Below, one piece after another: positions 23,552 to 42,931 of a stretch of 64,000 nucleotides of DNA. How positions within the stretch are numbered: the stretch's first letter is position 1; each line of letters opens with the position of its first letter. Location of the stretch: NCBI GenBank assembly GCA_947561715.1, contig OX387202.1, positions 19,295,001 through 19,359,000 on the forward strand. Reading direction: 5' to 3'. The translations under genes were made by a program, and so were the position numbers. The notes under the pieces are model-generated. The model saw only the letters and a list, made by a program, of their open reading frames with translations. It was not told the origin of the DNA and did not search any database. This DNA is from Ascidia mentula (lineage: Eukaryota; Chordata; Ascidiacea; Phlebobranchia; Ascidiidae).

Positions 23552-25045
23552 TAGAAATTGAACTAATTCCGAGAAATATTAGGTTTTACATCCGAAAATG
23601 CACAAAGCTGTCAGATGTAAATGCTTCATTCCAGATGTAATTTCTGAAAGTGTGCAAAAGATACTACTTTCCAATCAATCATTCTCGAAGGGTCCTAATC
23701 TTCGTGGTTAACGTTGTACGAAGTAAATATATATGAACACTGTGCTTTCGCGTTATTCGAAGCTCTGCTTTCTTGTCATTGCGCTTATGCGGGTTTGCTT
23801 CATTTCACCCGTTATGCTTTTGACGCGTTGCCTTCACTCATATAATCTTTCGTTCGAAACACAAATCTCGAGCTACAATGCTGTTTAACAAGCATCACCA
23901 TTGACCATGGTATCCATCATCAGTGGAGGGGAATGGTGACTGCCTTCAGCAACAGGGTTTGGTTCCAGGCACATTGACCCATTGGGCCAAATCGGGCCCT
24001 GACCTCAATTGGAGACCCCATAATTTACCACGAAGACAAATAAAAGGTCGGATTTTGGTATTATTTGAGTTAGGTGAAACAAAACATTTCCAAGGAATGA
24101 TCAACACCAGCATGATGGCTTTGATATTATGCGAACATGCCACATAACTTTCAGTAATAATCGATCTGAAATAGTGGATTGATCGTTATTTTGAAACGAG
24201 CCACCTTGCTAAATCATTTCTTATATGACAGGGTGTATATTTGTACCTTCTGTTTGAGCCGCCGTATTTCTATTTACATATTGAGCTTGAACAACATTTC
24301 TTTCGATAATAAACCTTCAGAAACCTCCTAAAGGTTTCTAACTGTTGAGCTTTTTTATTTGGAACTTGTGCAATTTATTAATCCTCGGTCCTGCATAAAT
24401 TATGTTTCATAATGTTAACACCCTTACGCATCCAACAATGGTAATGAATCTATTTTCTGTCGTACGCTTATTTGTAAACATGACGCAGCAATTTATAAAA
24501 CTCGTTTATATTTCACAAACTTTACTGTTTTTTTATTGTTGTTTTTCGCATTGAAAAAACCATTACAGTTGATAAAAATCTTGTTCAATTGACGAAGTTT
24601 ATTGTGGTAAAAACTCTCGAAAAAATATCCTTTACGGTCAAATTTGGTTTTCTCAAGGGTTCATAGAGTACAGCCAAGTTTCATTACAGTTTATCCATGA
24701 CCGCCCGGTATAAACGCAGTCGTGTGTTATATTTTCTAAAACTGAACAAGAATGTCGTCATCGGATGAGTGCGACAAAACCATACTGACTGTGGTGAAAT
24801 TCTAATCAACTAAAACGAAAAGGCAAAATATAAACTTCAAATAAAACTATTCAGACAGAAGCAGCTAAATTGGGTTCCTGTATTCAAAACTCCACGCAAA
24901 ACACCACAAGAACATTACGGTCGTATGACGTACGGTCCCAGGTAGGTGAACAGTAAGTAGCCGAGTTATTATGTGAGAAGTTCTGCAAATGGATTCTAGT
25001 TTTTGATTATTGGCAAAACACAGCATTCTAAATTGACCTTAATCT
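23552..25045. other. Convergent gap before the orphan receptor gene
   Basis: No gene was found. It holds AATAAA on the plus strand at 24308-24313, and minus-strand AATAAA complements at 24532-24537 and 24598-24603 that could end the receptor transcript about 450-510 bases past its stop. Confidence 0.45.
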
Positions 25046-27702
25046 CTACATTTTCGAGGTGTTGACTGGCGATCCTCCCGCTGCAGATGTGGAGGAATTC
25101 ACCACCACAGTCGCGTCCTCATCACTCGCTATCTGTGAGTCGCTAGGTGGAGCTGCTTCCTCCATGCGGTGGTGCTTTTGGGCTCGTTGGTTCGATTCGC
25201 TTCTTCCAAAACAAACTCCGGAATAAAGGTTGTTAACAGCCAGTTTGAAGCTGGGTTCACGTCCGTAGTAAATGAAAAAGTTCCAGAGATTATTGCTTAC
25301 CAGAAGCAAAATGGCGACAAATTCAAACGAAGCAGCGGTGGCAGCTTTTTGGTGATCTATTTTGTCCGGGTCGTCAGAATTTGCCGATTGTGTGACGATC
25401 CCGGTTATCATGGACACACAGCCAAGGATTAAGAATGAAGAAAAGACGCCCACCATAATGTTGAGGGTTCGAGATTGGCGATTTTCCTCCGACAACGTCT
25501 TCTGCATGTCATTGGTCACAGCAACGCACGCGTGTCTCCAGGGTTTGGATCGACGCAAACTCTGACACAACGCCACGAGAGAAGCTACCCACATGGCCAA
25601 GATGGGAAATCCATACGCTATGATGTACAAATAAACCGCAGTTTCGCCTGAAGAAAGCACCAATATGGAAGCTATAAGACTGTATCGATTCACAAATAGC
25701 GACGGAATCGCGACAACTAATCCGGCAATCCAGCACACCAGGGTAGCTTTCAATGCAAACATTTTCGCCTTGTCTCTCGAAAAAGCTAAATAGTCACGAA
25801 AGAACTTGATCCGTTCCACGCTCGCCATTCCGAGTGTGTAAATGGTTGTAGTGAGGTACAGTGAGGTGAAGAAACCAGTGAAGTCCAAGTAGGGCTGATC
25901 GAAATGACTCCACGCATCGCCACCTGGCAGTCGGGCGACTGAATCGTACCTTCCGCCAGATGGCAGCACGGAACTCGAGTTGGCGGGACCACCCATGACC
26001 TCGCGACTCATAGTGACCTTGGCGAGACTGTTTGCAAACGTGGGGTAAATGAAGACAGCGCAAATGAGATCTGCCATAGACAAGGAGAGCTTGAACACTC
26101 CCTGACTGTTCCGTAATTTCTTCTCGAGAATGTGAACTACCAGAGTGGTCAAGTTAACGATGAAACTCATGATGGCCAGAAGAGAACAGACGGCGATTAC
26201 CACAATGATGTTGGTCCGGCATCTGTTGTCCAAATACACCAATTAATCATGGCATAGTTTTAATAGAAGAATAATAAAGTGTTTAAAAACGGAGAACGTG
26301 TTTAGAATTATTGTTTAATTTTGATTTGTGACTACATCAAAAAACATCCCGGTTGTATTATTAAGTCTAAAGGTAGAACACAAAAGCCAGTTTCAGCAAA
26401 ATGCTATATGTTCCAAGGCAAAGTTTTTTACAACCAAAATCGCGTACCGGTAGTTCATGCACAGCCAGGCATTCACGAGGTTCTCCCCCACGTTTTGTGA
26501 ATCAAGTCCGCACCAAGTAAAATCACAAAACGGAACAAACTCCCGCTTGATTTCGTGAAAGTACCCGTAGGGGCTTCCCTTTGCCGCCGTCACCTCTCTG
26601 TAAAGTTGGACCTGAAAAATAGTTTAATTCGATTCATAAAAATACACCGGAGATTTGATTCATTGGCAACGAAGGATTAGAACCCTCTATAAAACAAAAT
26701 ATTAAAAAATTCATCACCTGAACACAAGGTGTTGCCAAAAGTTCATCTCTTAACTTTACCGAGCGCAAGCGAGGCGCACCATTTCCGGCGCTGGGAGGCG
26801 CAATTTCTTTTATGACGTCACTACAGCTCTCCTCAAATTGAGTGACGTTACAGTAAAGCGAGTAGACCAACTTCGTAAATTCAGTGAAGCGGAACGCAGG
26901 CTTTGAACATTCCTTCTTAAACTGGAGGCATCCCCAATCATGTAAGTCCGCAAGGTATTCAGTTAGGTAGTTCCCCTCTTTAGACCAGTTTTCGCGGAAG
27001 TGTTCAACTGTGACGTTGCAACAAGATTGCTGATCCGTTACATTGAAACCTCGTTGACGACGGCACACCTTCAAGGCATCTTCCTTGCCTAAATGGGGTT
27101 AACATTGATTTTGTTTAGTTTTCAATTTCTCAGACAAACCAAGTGACCACAATATACGTATGGCTGGCAAAAGAGTTATGTTGGCCTGCCACAAACCATG
27201 GATGATTAAACAATAGGCGGATACTCAACATTTAAATACGGTAGCATTTTGTTTGTCCCATATTGGAACCTCCATTAGCATATGCTGGTAAATAATTGTA
27301 AAATATATTGCTGTAGAAACACCTGCGGGAATTATGAAAATGGTACAGCAGAGCTTTTCCAACTTTGCCAAGTAATCAGTTGTAAACAATCAAACATAAT
27401 GTTGTTCCATACACACAACTTTTACGTAATCTTCAAACAAAATTAACTCAAAATGTCAAAACTACGAATCAATTCCTTGTTGTTAAAAGCGGCAAAGCTT
27501 TTGAGGTTCACAGATTTTAACCAGTAACGACGTCAATTTGTTAAACTCTCAATTTAGAAACGATTTTCCTGTCAATACTTTCGACGCCGCTATCAGACCA
27601 TCGAGCATATGGTTTACATAACACAGTTTTACCTGTTACTGGATAGAACGCGACGCTCGTGAGGAAAAGAAGTACCAGAAAGTAACCTTTCACGCTTTGC
27701 AT
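25046..27702 (-). CDS. Orphan rhodopsin-like 7TM receptor with Cys-rich ectodomain
   Basis: Minus-strand exons 27633-27702, 26718-27088, 26448-26611, 25046-26222; all GT..AG with matching phases, 593 residues. Exon 1 is a signal peptide (MQSVKGYFLVLLFLTSVAF). Residues about 25-200 form an ectodomain with some 14 cysteines, including a CC pair, and N-glycosylation sites such as CNVT and NWS. The seven-helix part is one exon. TM1 has N (FIVNLTTLVV), TM2 D (SLSMADLI), the TM3 end reads ERI in place of DRY, TM4 W, TM5 P (YGFPILAMW), and TM7 has NNLWNFFIYYGREPSFK in place of NPxxY. TM6 lacks CWxP, and the usual TM3-ECL2 cysteines are not apparent. The loop between TM2 and TM3 is unusually long (about 50 residues). 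The family is not identified. A Frizzled-type cysteine domain was considered but spacing does not clearly fit. Confidence 0.85.
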
Positions 27703-30700
27703 GTTGAGCTAAATACATTCAAATTTTGCTGAAATTAAGGAAGAAAGTTACAGTTACAGTCATTTAGAAGTTTGAAAAGCGGCTTAAAAACAGTTACAAT
27801 GAAACAAATTCGTATCTCGGCCTTTTGCTACTAACTTCTGACTGAGGAGGTATTATTTTGCTATCAATGAACTTACTAAGCTACAGTGGTTCAACCACTT
27901 GTCACCAAGCGCTACAGGCAAATTACAGCCATTGATCGAAGGAAAGCTATCATTATTATCCGTTTTCCCAGAGGCTACAGAATGTGCATTGTCACGACTG
28001 GCCTCACATACTTTGTACTGTGAGCAAAAAGCTGGCGCCAGCTCGAGCTTTTCTATAGGAAGTATTGGTTGCCGCTTATCATTAAGATTGCTTCCCGTTC
28101 ATTTCGGAGACCATAGACCATAGAGCGGTTTTCCCAAACATTTCACAATCTCTTCTGCAATGATTTGTAACTGAAACTTTTTCCTTTCACAGAGCAACGA
28201 AATCAGCGGCATATCCAACCTGAAATTTTGGTTGCGGCCGAACATTCTATAAGATAAAGTTGACGGTTTGAAACATAAAGCAAAAAAACGACTAAGCGTG
28301 TTTAACAGGAAACATTTTGATAATAATTGAACAAAAAAGTATACATTTCCAAAAGCCCAAGCTATCAAATTCTGACTGATACTTGGGTGGGTGCGCCAGT
28401 GTTTGTAAATAGCACTGTAACTTCACGTGGTTACAGGCTCTGCTGCATATGCTAAAGGTCAAAATGCTTCAGTTTCTCTCGCTTTAAAACACAGCAACAA
28501 CCACTTTTTTGTGTAACACCTAAATTTTTGTCAGTCACATGTTTGTTTCTGATATATTTATTTCGCCTACTAAAGAGCATCAGTAAAGCTGCAAATCAAC
28601 TCAGCTGAATCTGAACTCACTTAAACAGCATCTGTTGCATCAAAACGTCTCCCCGTCCCAAACCACAAATTAGAGAAGCTGCTGCGATGCAGAAATTCTT
28701 CAAGCGTGCAGCCTGAAAAACAGTAACTTGAGCTTCACGAATCTGAACTCAACTTACAGTTCGTTGCCTACGGCTGGAAAATACTCGTTTTCGACAAAGT
28801 GGCCAATTATCCAAGCACGCTGTGATATTTTGGTGCGAGGCGTCGTGATTGCTTTATTATTTCAGCCTGTAGCAAAAGGAGCCAACGATCATAAGGCCGT
28901 TAGCCCATGGCGACTCTTGACGCGATATGCTGAAAACTGTTTCTGTTCTTGGTTTTTGGAGTCTACATGTCATTTACCACGATACGATTTCCTCCGTTTA
29001 AAATACAAAAAATGAAGCGTATTTTTCTGACGTTTCGTTTGATCATCCGGAAAAGTAGAATCGTGCAGAAACGACCCAAGCTTCTTCAGGGAAATAAAAC
29101 TAACATGAAAAAAACGTGTGAATAATCTTCAAGTTATGTTGCCCTCACAGTTAGGACGACAAACGTGTGCTTCAAACCTAGCCACAGTTATTTAATAAAT
29201 GCTGAAGCGAGAAAATATTGAAGTTCAAACAGATTTCTACGTCAAATTCTATCCTTGATCTAACACTGGATGAGCTTAAAACCAGAACGTCTTCGGTTCA
29301 ATTACGTAATTGCATGAAAAAAACAAACAAAAAGGCAAATGAAGCGGTGTGAAAACAATGACGTCATCGCAAGAGTTCCCGCGAAAAATTGAAACATTTG
29401 GACGGAGTTGTGACGTAATAATGATAGGAATGATCAATTTTTCCGATATAGCGACTGAGCGTAATAAACAGTGCACTTTTTTTACAAAAGAAACGTTTTT
29501 ATAGTGCGTCGTATCGACGACCGCTTACCACTAACAGTGTTTCAGAGAACATTTTGTAGATCCGTACACTATTAACGTTAAAATGTTTCCGGAAACTCTG
29601 CTGTGATAAGCGTTATATGGCACAAGAGATCAGGTTAGTGCGAGAATAACAAAACTGAACAAGGATTTCGATGTTATAAAAAGACAGTCATACTTTTAAC
29701 AAACATGGCATCTTTCGGTTCCGCTCACGATAATTATTCCCCGCTATTTTAGAGGTGCGGAAATCATTTAAGACAAAACGGCAGGAACTTGAATTTAAAA
29801 TAACATTATTTTTGAAATTAGTTCTTTTCGATTCTATTCATGTGATTGATTCCAAGCCCCCAAATTTAATCATTTTCTGCTCAAAAACTTTACATTTGTG
29901 AGAAGAAAAAAATCACAAACACGTGTGGTTACTTGCGCCATCGTGCGGTTGCGTTTAAGAGGATACATGGCGACCGGAGGGCGCAATAACGCAGGGAAAA
30001 GATATTAACATAACGAAGAAAGAATGCGGCAAATGCATCGACTGACAAAGGTCAACGTAAGAAGGTAGCACCATGGTTGGTAATACTAAGAAGATTTTAA
30101 TCATGACGTAACTCATTACAAACTAAAACGTGTATTTCATTGAAATCGCTCAGGTCCAGATACAGAGAATCAAAAATCGTTTCTCAGTTCTAACGAAAAA
30201 AACTTCGGGTACTATTTGTATTGTTAAATCGTGGTACAAGTTTTTGCGAACGCAGATAAGCTTGATGTATTATAAGTTTTTTACGAATGTGGCAAACGCT
30301 GGTGTTCTTGATTCAAATTCCCTAATCTGGCATCGTGGAGACCAGCTACAATATCTCACCAAGGTGGCTTCCGACTTAAACCATTGCGGCAAAATGTCAG
30401 TAACGTGATTGTGGGAAAAAGTAAAACCCGACAATACGGGGAAGCCGTTTGCTAGAAGAAATCATGAAGTCCGAAACGGTTTAAAAATTATACCGACGAA
30501 AACAAGCGCGAAAAGATGGAAACTTTGGCAAGTAAAATTCGCGGCGCTTTCCACTTGAAACCACTCGCTCAAACGGGAAAGTCCCGAATCAGGGAAACAA
30601 TATTTACAACATCGGACGGTTTAAGGCACAAAATAATTGCAACCTAAGAACAAAAAACATAAAAAAAACGAATCAAAGAGAAATGTAAATTCAATAAAAG

Positions 30701-31055
30701 AGCGAAGAAATTATCTTGGCGTGGCATTATAAACGTGTGTGACGTCATGCACAACATGTGACGAATATAACAAGTCGGTTGCTACTGGTGACTGCTCGCG
30801 TATTCAACCGTGTCTGCGGTTGCCTAGCAACGGAACGACGAAAGGTTATTTAGAACTGAAACCCCACCTCAGCTCCATGATGACGTCACAGAGATTGGTG
30901 TGGCGCCGCGAAGAACCAAACAGACTTCCGTTTCGAAAGGATTCCACGGTTGAATAACGGGTGATAGGGACCACAGTTTTTGGCGAAACTGATAAAAAAA
31001 ACGCGCCCAAAGGTTGGCCTGAGATTAGGAAAATTCTGTCCCGGCCGTTGAGTGT
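27703..31055. other. Gap between orphan receptor and HNF4
   Basis: About 3.3 kb with no supportable exon. It should contain the promoter of the receptor gene (divergent end near 27.7 kb) and the 3' UTR of HNF4. At 29408-29422 lies TTGTGACGTAATAAT, one of the recurring ACGTCA-type words. Confidence 0.45.
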
Positions 31056-38423
<7,368 letters not shown>

Positions 38424-38954
38424 TCCTGCCCTGTGCAAAACCAAGATCGTGAATAAGAAATCGAACACGGACTCGAAGTTCAGACACGTTCGCCCCTCAC
38501 GGCTTTCGGTGGGTGCGAATGGGTCGGAATACGTGCGGACTTTGCGCGTAGTAGCCGCAAAGAATCAACCGTGGAGACCCTCAGGGTACAGAGTGAACTC
38601 GGCTTGTGTTTTGGTATATAGCTTGGCGCGCCTGGTAGACAGATGGTTTAGATTTGATCTGGACGAAGTTGTGAGACAACACAAAGGTGCAGTTGACGGT
38701 AATGCAGCACAACTAATTGTAATTATGGTTACATTTTAGTTACGGTGATGTTTTAAACGATGTGGCCTGATACACCTAAATGAGTTGCAAAATGTGAAAC
38801 TGACTGCGAAAATCGGAAATTGTCTCTTAACTTTGCAACATTATGTAAACACATACAGAAATTTGCAACAAAAAGTAAATTAAAGAAGCCTAATGTAAAA
38901 CTTATTTTTACGTATCCAAGCACTTTCTCGTATTTTCAATTGGTTCGTGGTTGA

Positions 38955-39177
38955 TTATAAACCATTGGTTTCCAACCTGAATTATATCGCCTTTCAAGTC
39001 CTGCACAGTTGCAACGAACCACCTACGTTTCCTTAAAAAAATTAGGGCTCTAATGATTGAAGCACATTTAGTTTTTTCCTAGTCTCGTTGTTTGTGAACC
39101 GGGCCATATAGGAATGTCCGATTCTTAAATAATTTAAACTTTTCGTGTTCCGCCGGTTGGGAATCACTGTTATAAAT
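38955..39177. mobile_element. hAT-type MITE with 8-base target duplication
   Basis: The element spans 38963-39169 (207 bases). The left end CATTGGTTTCCAACC and the complement of the right end CAGTGATTCCCAACC agree at 12 of 15 positions. It is flanked by TTATAAAC (38955-38962) and TTATAAAT (39170-39177), a 7/8 match of the length hAT transposases make. It has no coding capacity, so it is non-autonomous. Confidence 0.75.
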
Positions 39178-42100
39178 AATAACCATACCATGCGGGTCCG
39201 GCCAGTATCCAAACGGGACGTGTCTGTAGAAATGGGCGGAGTTGCGATAATTCATCATCCGCCCGCACCTTGCCCACTCGTCACACATCGTATTTGCCTT
39301 CAGTTACACATATTTTACACTCACAGTAAGTATTTATATTGAAAACTGTGAAGGTTTATTGCAACACAAATCTGCGTCAAACATCCTTGGTAAATTCAAA
39401 TAACACATGAAGCGGTCAAAGCTCAACAAAACCTCGTGAAAATCTGTTAAGATGTCGTTGGATTTTGAACTCCTACTGTGCGTTTAACCTTTCCCTTTCT
39501 ACAACGGAATGCTGCGACATTTAGGATAGGTTTGCAATGATTGCAATACATGGACTGAAAAAGCTTCGTTTGCGAGTTAGAGTTTTCTGTATGAGTTCAA
39601 CTGAGTTTATTTATTTAACCGTTAAAGATCAAACTATCGTTTGTCGCTCGACGTAGCGATTGTAATCGGCAATCCTCCCTGATATTATATAAGCAGCACA
39701 ACAAATTCATAGAAGTTTTAACGAAAAAATCCAGATCTTCTGATTTTATCAATCAGTCATTTGTCACGTTCGATACGTATGCCTTGTTATCTGTTGCATA
39801 ACCATATCTTGTTATAAGTAAGAAGTCTGTCATCACCAACCAACGCGCCTCTAGGCCTATCTTGTTATATAATATTTCTTGAGAAACTGAGTGTATTCCT
39901 ATACTCAAACCATGACTGGCCCATACACCTGAAATAGGGTATTTGGACTTTTGTAAAACAATAAGTAAAACTAAACTAGTACTGCCACTAAATTTTTTTC
40001 TAACTAAACCTGGCCTTGCTGCAGCAACTACTCGCTTCTACTAAGTGTGCAAAAATTAAATTATGTGGGTAAGTTAATGTAGCTGAGTTGCATCGGGCAA
40101 TGCTGCATAAAATCACCGGAATAGAGCAATCAAAGGAAGGGCAAAGCTAAGTACGAACGCGCGAGCTCGCCGGTTTTATCCATCCGATCATTGTTCTATA
40201 AACACCACTAATTGAATCGCTCAAAACTTGGACTTCGACGTATGGTGTTTGCAACACGTGGTTGTCTATTGCAGTACAAAAAACCTGTGCAATGGTCAGC
40301 ATTTTGCTTTACGGCCTCCAGTTGTGGTAATGATCAAGCTTGACGCTAGCGGCTTCCTATTCTGGAAAGCCTATCATACTTCTATAACTGTTTCTGTTCA
40401 ACATTGCAAAAGAAGTTACATTGGACCTACATATAAATCTGTGAAGATTCCCTGGACAAATTTACGTATTTCTGGCCAAACAAGAATAAGTACCTGGAGA
40501 TGTTAGGTCTCTCTTAAACAATTTATGCAAAGAAATATAAACAGTGGGGTTTATTACGCCCAGATACCTTATAATTTTTCATATTGGCTGCATTGTAATC
40601 TGTGTCACAAGCTTCTTTCACAACAACTACTCCATCTACACCTGATGCTGTTGGTAAATATATCAGCCTGAGTATTAGCTTGTTTCATTCCCGCCGTAAA
40701 TCTTCTCATGTTTTTCACTGATCGGTTTCTTTGGCGCGTGACAGGACTCGATACTTGTTGTGCGCAGTCTCGCCCTTCGTGGTTCAGGTGACCTTTTACT
40801 TTGCAGATCAATGAGTCTCGACGATAAACCATCTCGAAAGGATCAGGAGTAAGTGATTACGTTCTTAAAACAACTGCACGTAATCGTTTGGGCCAAGGAA
40901 AAGCTTAATCATTCCTTAACTAAATTTCGAAAAGCGTGACTTAAAATGGACAAAAGTACGGATTGTATTGCTGAACTTTAGGCTTGTTTTACATTTAATA
41001 ATCTGGCTAATAACTGAACAGTTACTTCGCTGTAAGAGTTTTGCCACACGCCGAACAAGCAGAAATAAATAACTTGGAAATAAAGTTGAACATAAATTGA
41101 AATGGGGTTTAAACATGTTCTGGAAAGTTATGTTTGCTCAATAATCTTTATCGTAAGTTTCAGAAAAGCGTGCGCCAGATCGCTGCAGCGATATAGAGGC
41201 GATCACTAAATGCGAGAAGCGTGTAAAGGAACCTTTAATCGGCGGGGATACTTCAATACTTCGTGATGGATTGGTGGAATCTTGCTATACCGCAGTTCTA
41301 GAACGCCGCAGCGACAGAGAAATTTCTCGACATTCTAAACAAAACGTGCAAAGCCAGCAAAACAAGCAACAACCGAAATCACGTTCAACGTGTATGGAAC
41401 TCTGTTATGTTGCAACATCATGTTGCAGTTTGTTCCACGAGGTAAAGACACAAAATTCAGACCAAGATTTTGCCACAAACAAACATGTTGCAGGGCGAGT
41501 CAGACCAACGTGGAAGTAATGGAGGAATTATTGCATTGAGCGCTAATGCGATTTCAACGAAACCGGCGAGATTTCCAGTGAATGTTGCTCTCATAACACA
41601 AACGTCTGTTGCAGTGTTACACAATGCCTTGTAATATTGACCTATTTGAGTATCTTCCAATATTTTTACCCTTTCAAAGTTGCCAAATTTGTTACAGTTT
41701 GAACAGGTTTTTGATCAACTAATATCGAGAAGAACATTTTTTATTCGTTTAGCTAAGTAAAAAAAGTAAAAAGCAGTAAAAAAATTTACTGCACCATTTA
41801 AAAGGAGTCACTGCTTTGAAAAAAAAAAAAAAACTGGAAACCGTTACAGCCGAAAAACTAGATGAAGAATATTTGCAAGTTACGTGACCAACCTGACACG
41901 TTGGCGAAAACCCCGCCCATAAAGTGGAAGATATGGCAAAAGGTCAAACGACTTTAATCCCCACAGATTGACAATCCAGAACAAACACCAACCTGGCGAT
42001 ATTTTTAACCAGTTTGTTTCGTCCGAAACACGGACGCAAACACAAAGTTTTGCCACGAATGGAAATTGGGCCAGACTCCATATAACCAGATCTATTGCGA

Positions 42101-42918
42101 TAAGAACTTCCCAGAAATTCTTTAGAATAACCTTGATATTGTGCTGTTTGCAAGTTGTCAGAGTAAAAGTCCCACAAATATACTAAAGAGACCACATTTT
42201 TCCACAGAAATAATTGAAACATTTAAACTTTTTACTGCAATAATTTGCAGTTCCCAGAAAAAAAATCATACGATTAGAAGGTCACGTGATTTGTTAACCA
42301 CAGCTTCAACTTGAAGGTTTGCTCCACATATAATTTTACGCAACACAACCCGGGTCAATGGTCGTGTTTTAATGAAAAATGAAACTTCAAGCAATAGTGG
42401 CTTACGTAATGTCAAGTTTTAACCCCTGGGCAACACCTTCCATCAGGTCTAACTTACAAACAAATCGATCCCGAGAAACTCCATAAGCCGGTTTGTCGCG
42501 TTGTTGCACCAACAAACGAACTCTTATGCAATGTGAGTTAATCTGACCACAGGATTATGAAGAAACCGCCAAGTTGCCTTGATCGCGCAACCAAACAGTT
42601 TCATCAACGCCAATTAAGAAAACGATGCTGGCGGCAAAATCAAAATAAACAATCACTTAAAACTCTCATGAACATTTTGAAAAACGTCCGTTTTGAGCGT
42701 TTTTCTGTCGTTTTTAAATAAAAATAAACCGGAACGAAAAGGTGGCAGCTGGGTACACAAATGATTTCTATGCTGGATACATTTGGTCATATGAAATCTC
42801 AGCACCGTGAGAGTGCAGTCGCTGCGTCACCTGTGGTGACGTCACATAAAGGGCCATTGATTATTAGCTTGTGTGCAAAGCCAACATAGGCGGTGGGGGC
42901 AGGGAAATGTCATCACTT

Positions 42919-42931
42919 GTTAATAATTAAC
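42919..42931. promoter_or_regulatory. Perfect palindromic HNF1-type site
   Basis: GTTAATAATTAAC matches the HNF1 homeodomain consensus GTTAATNATTAAC at every fixed base. It lies about 4.5 kb upstream of the proposed HNF4 first exon. In vertebrates HNF1 and HNF4 regulate each other, so an enhancer role is plausible but inferred. Confidence 0.4.
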
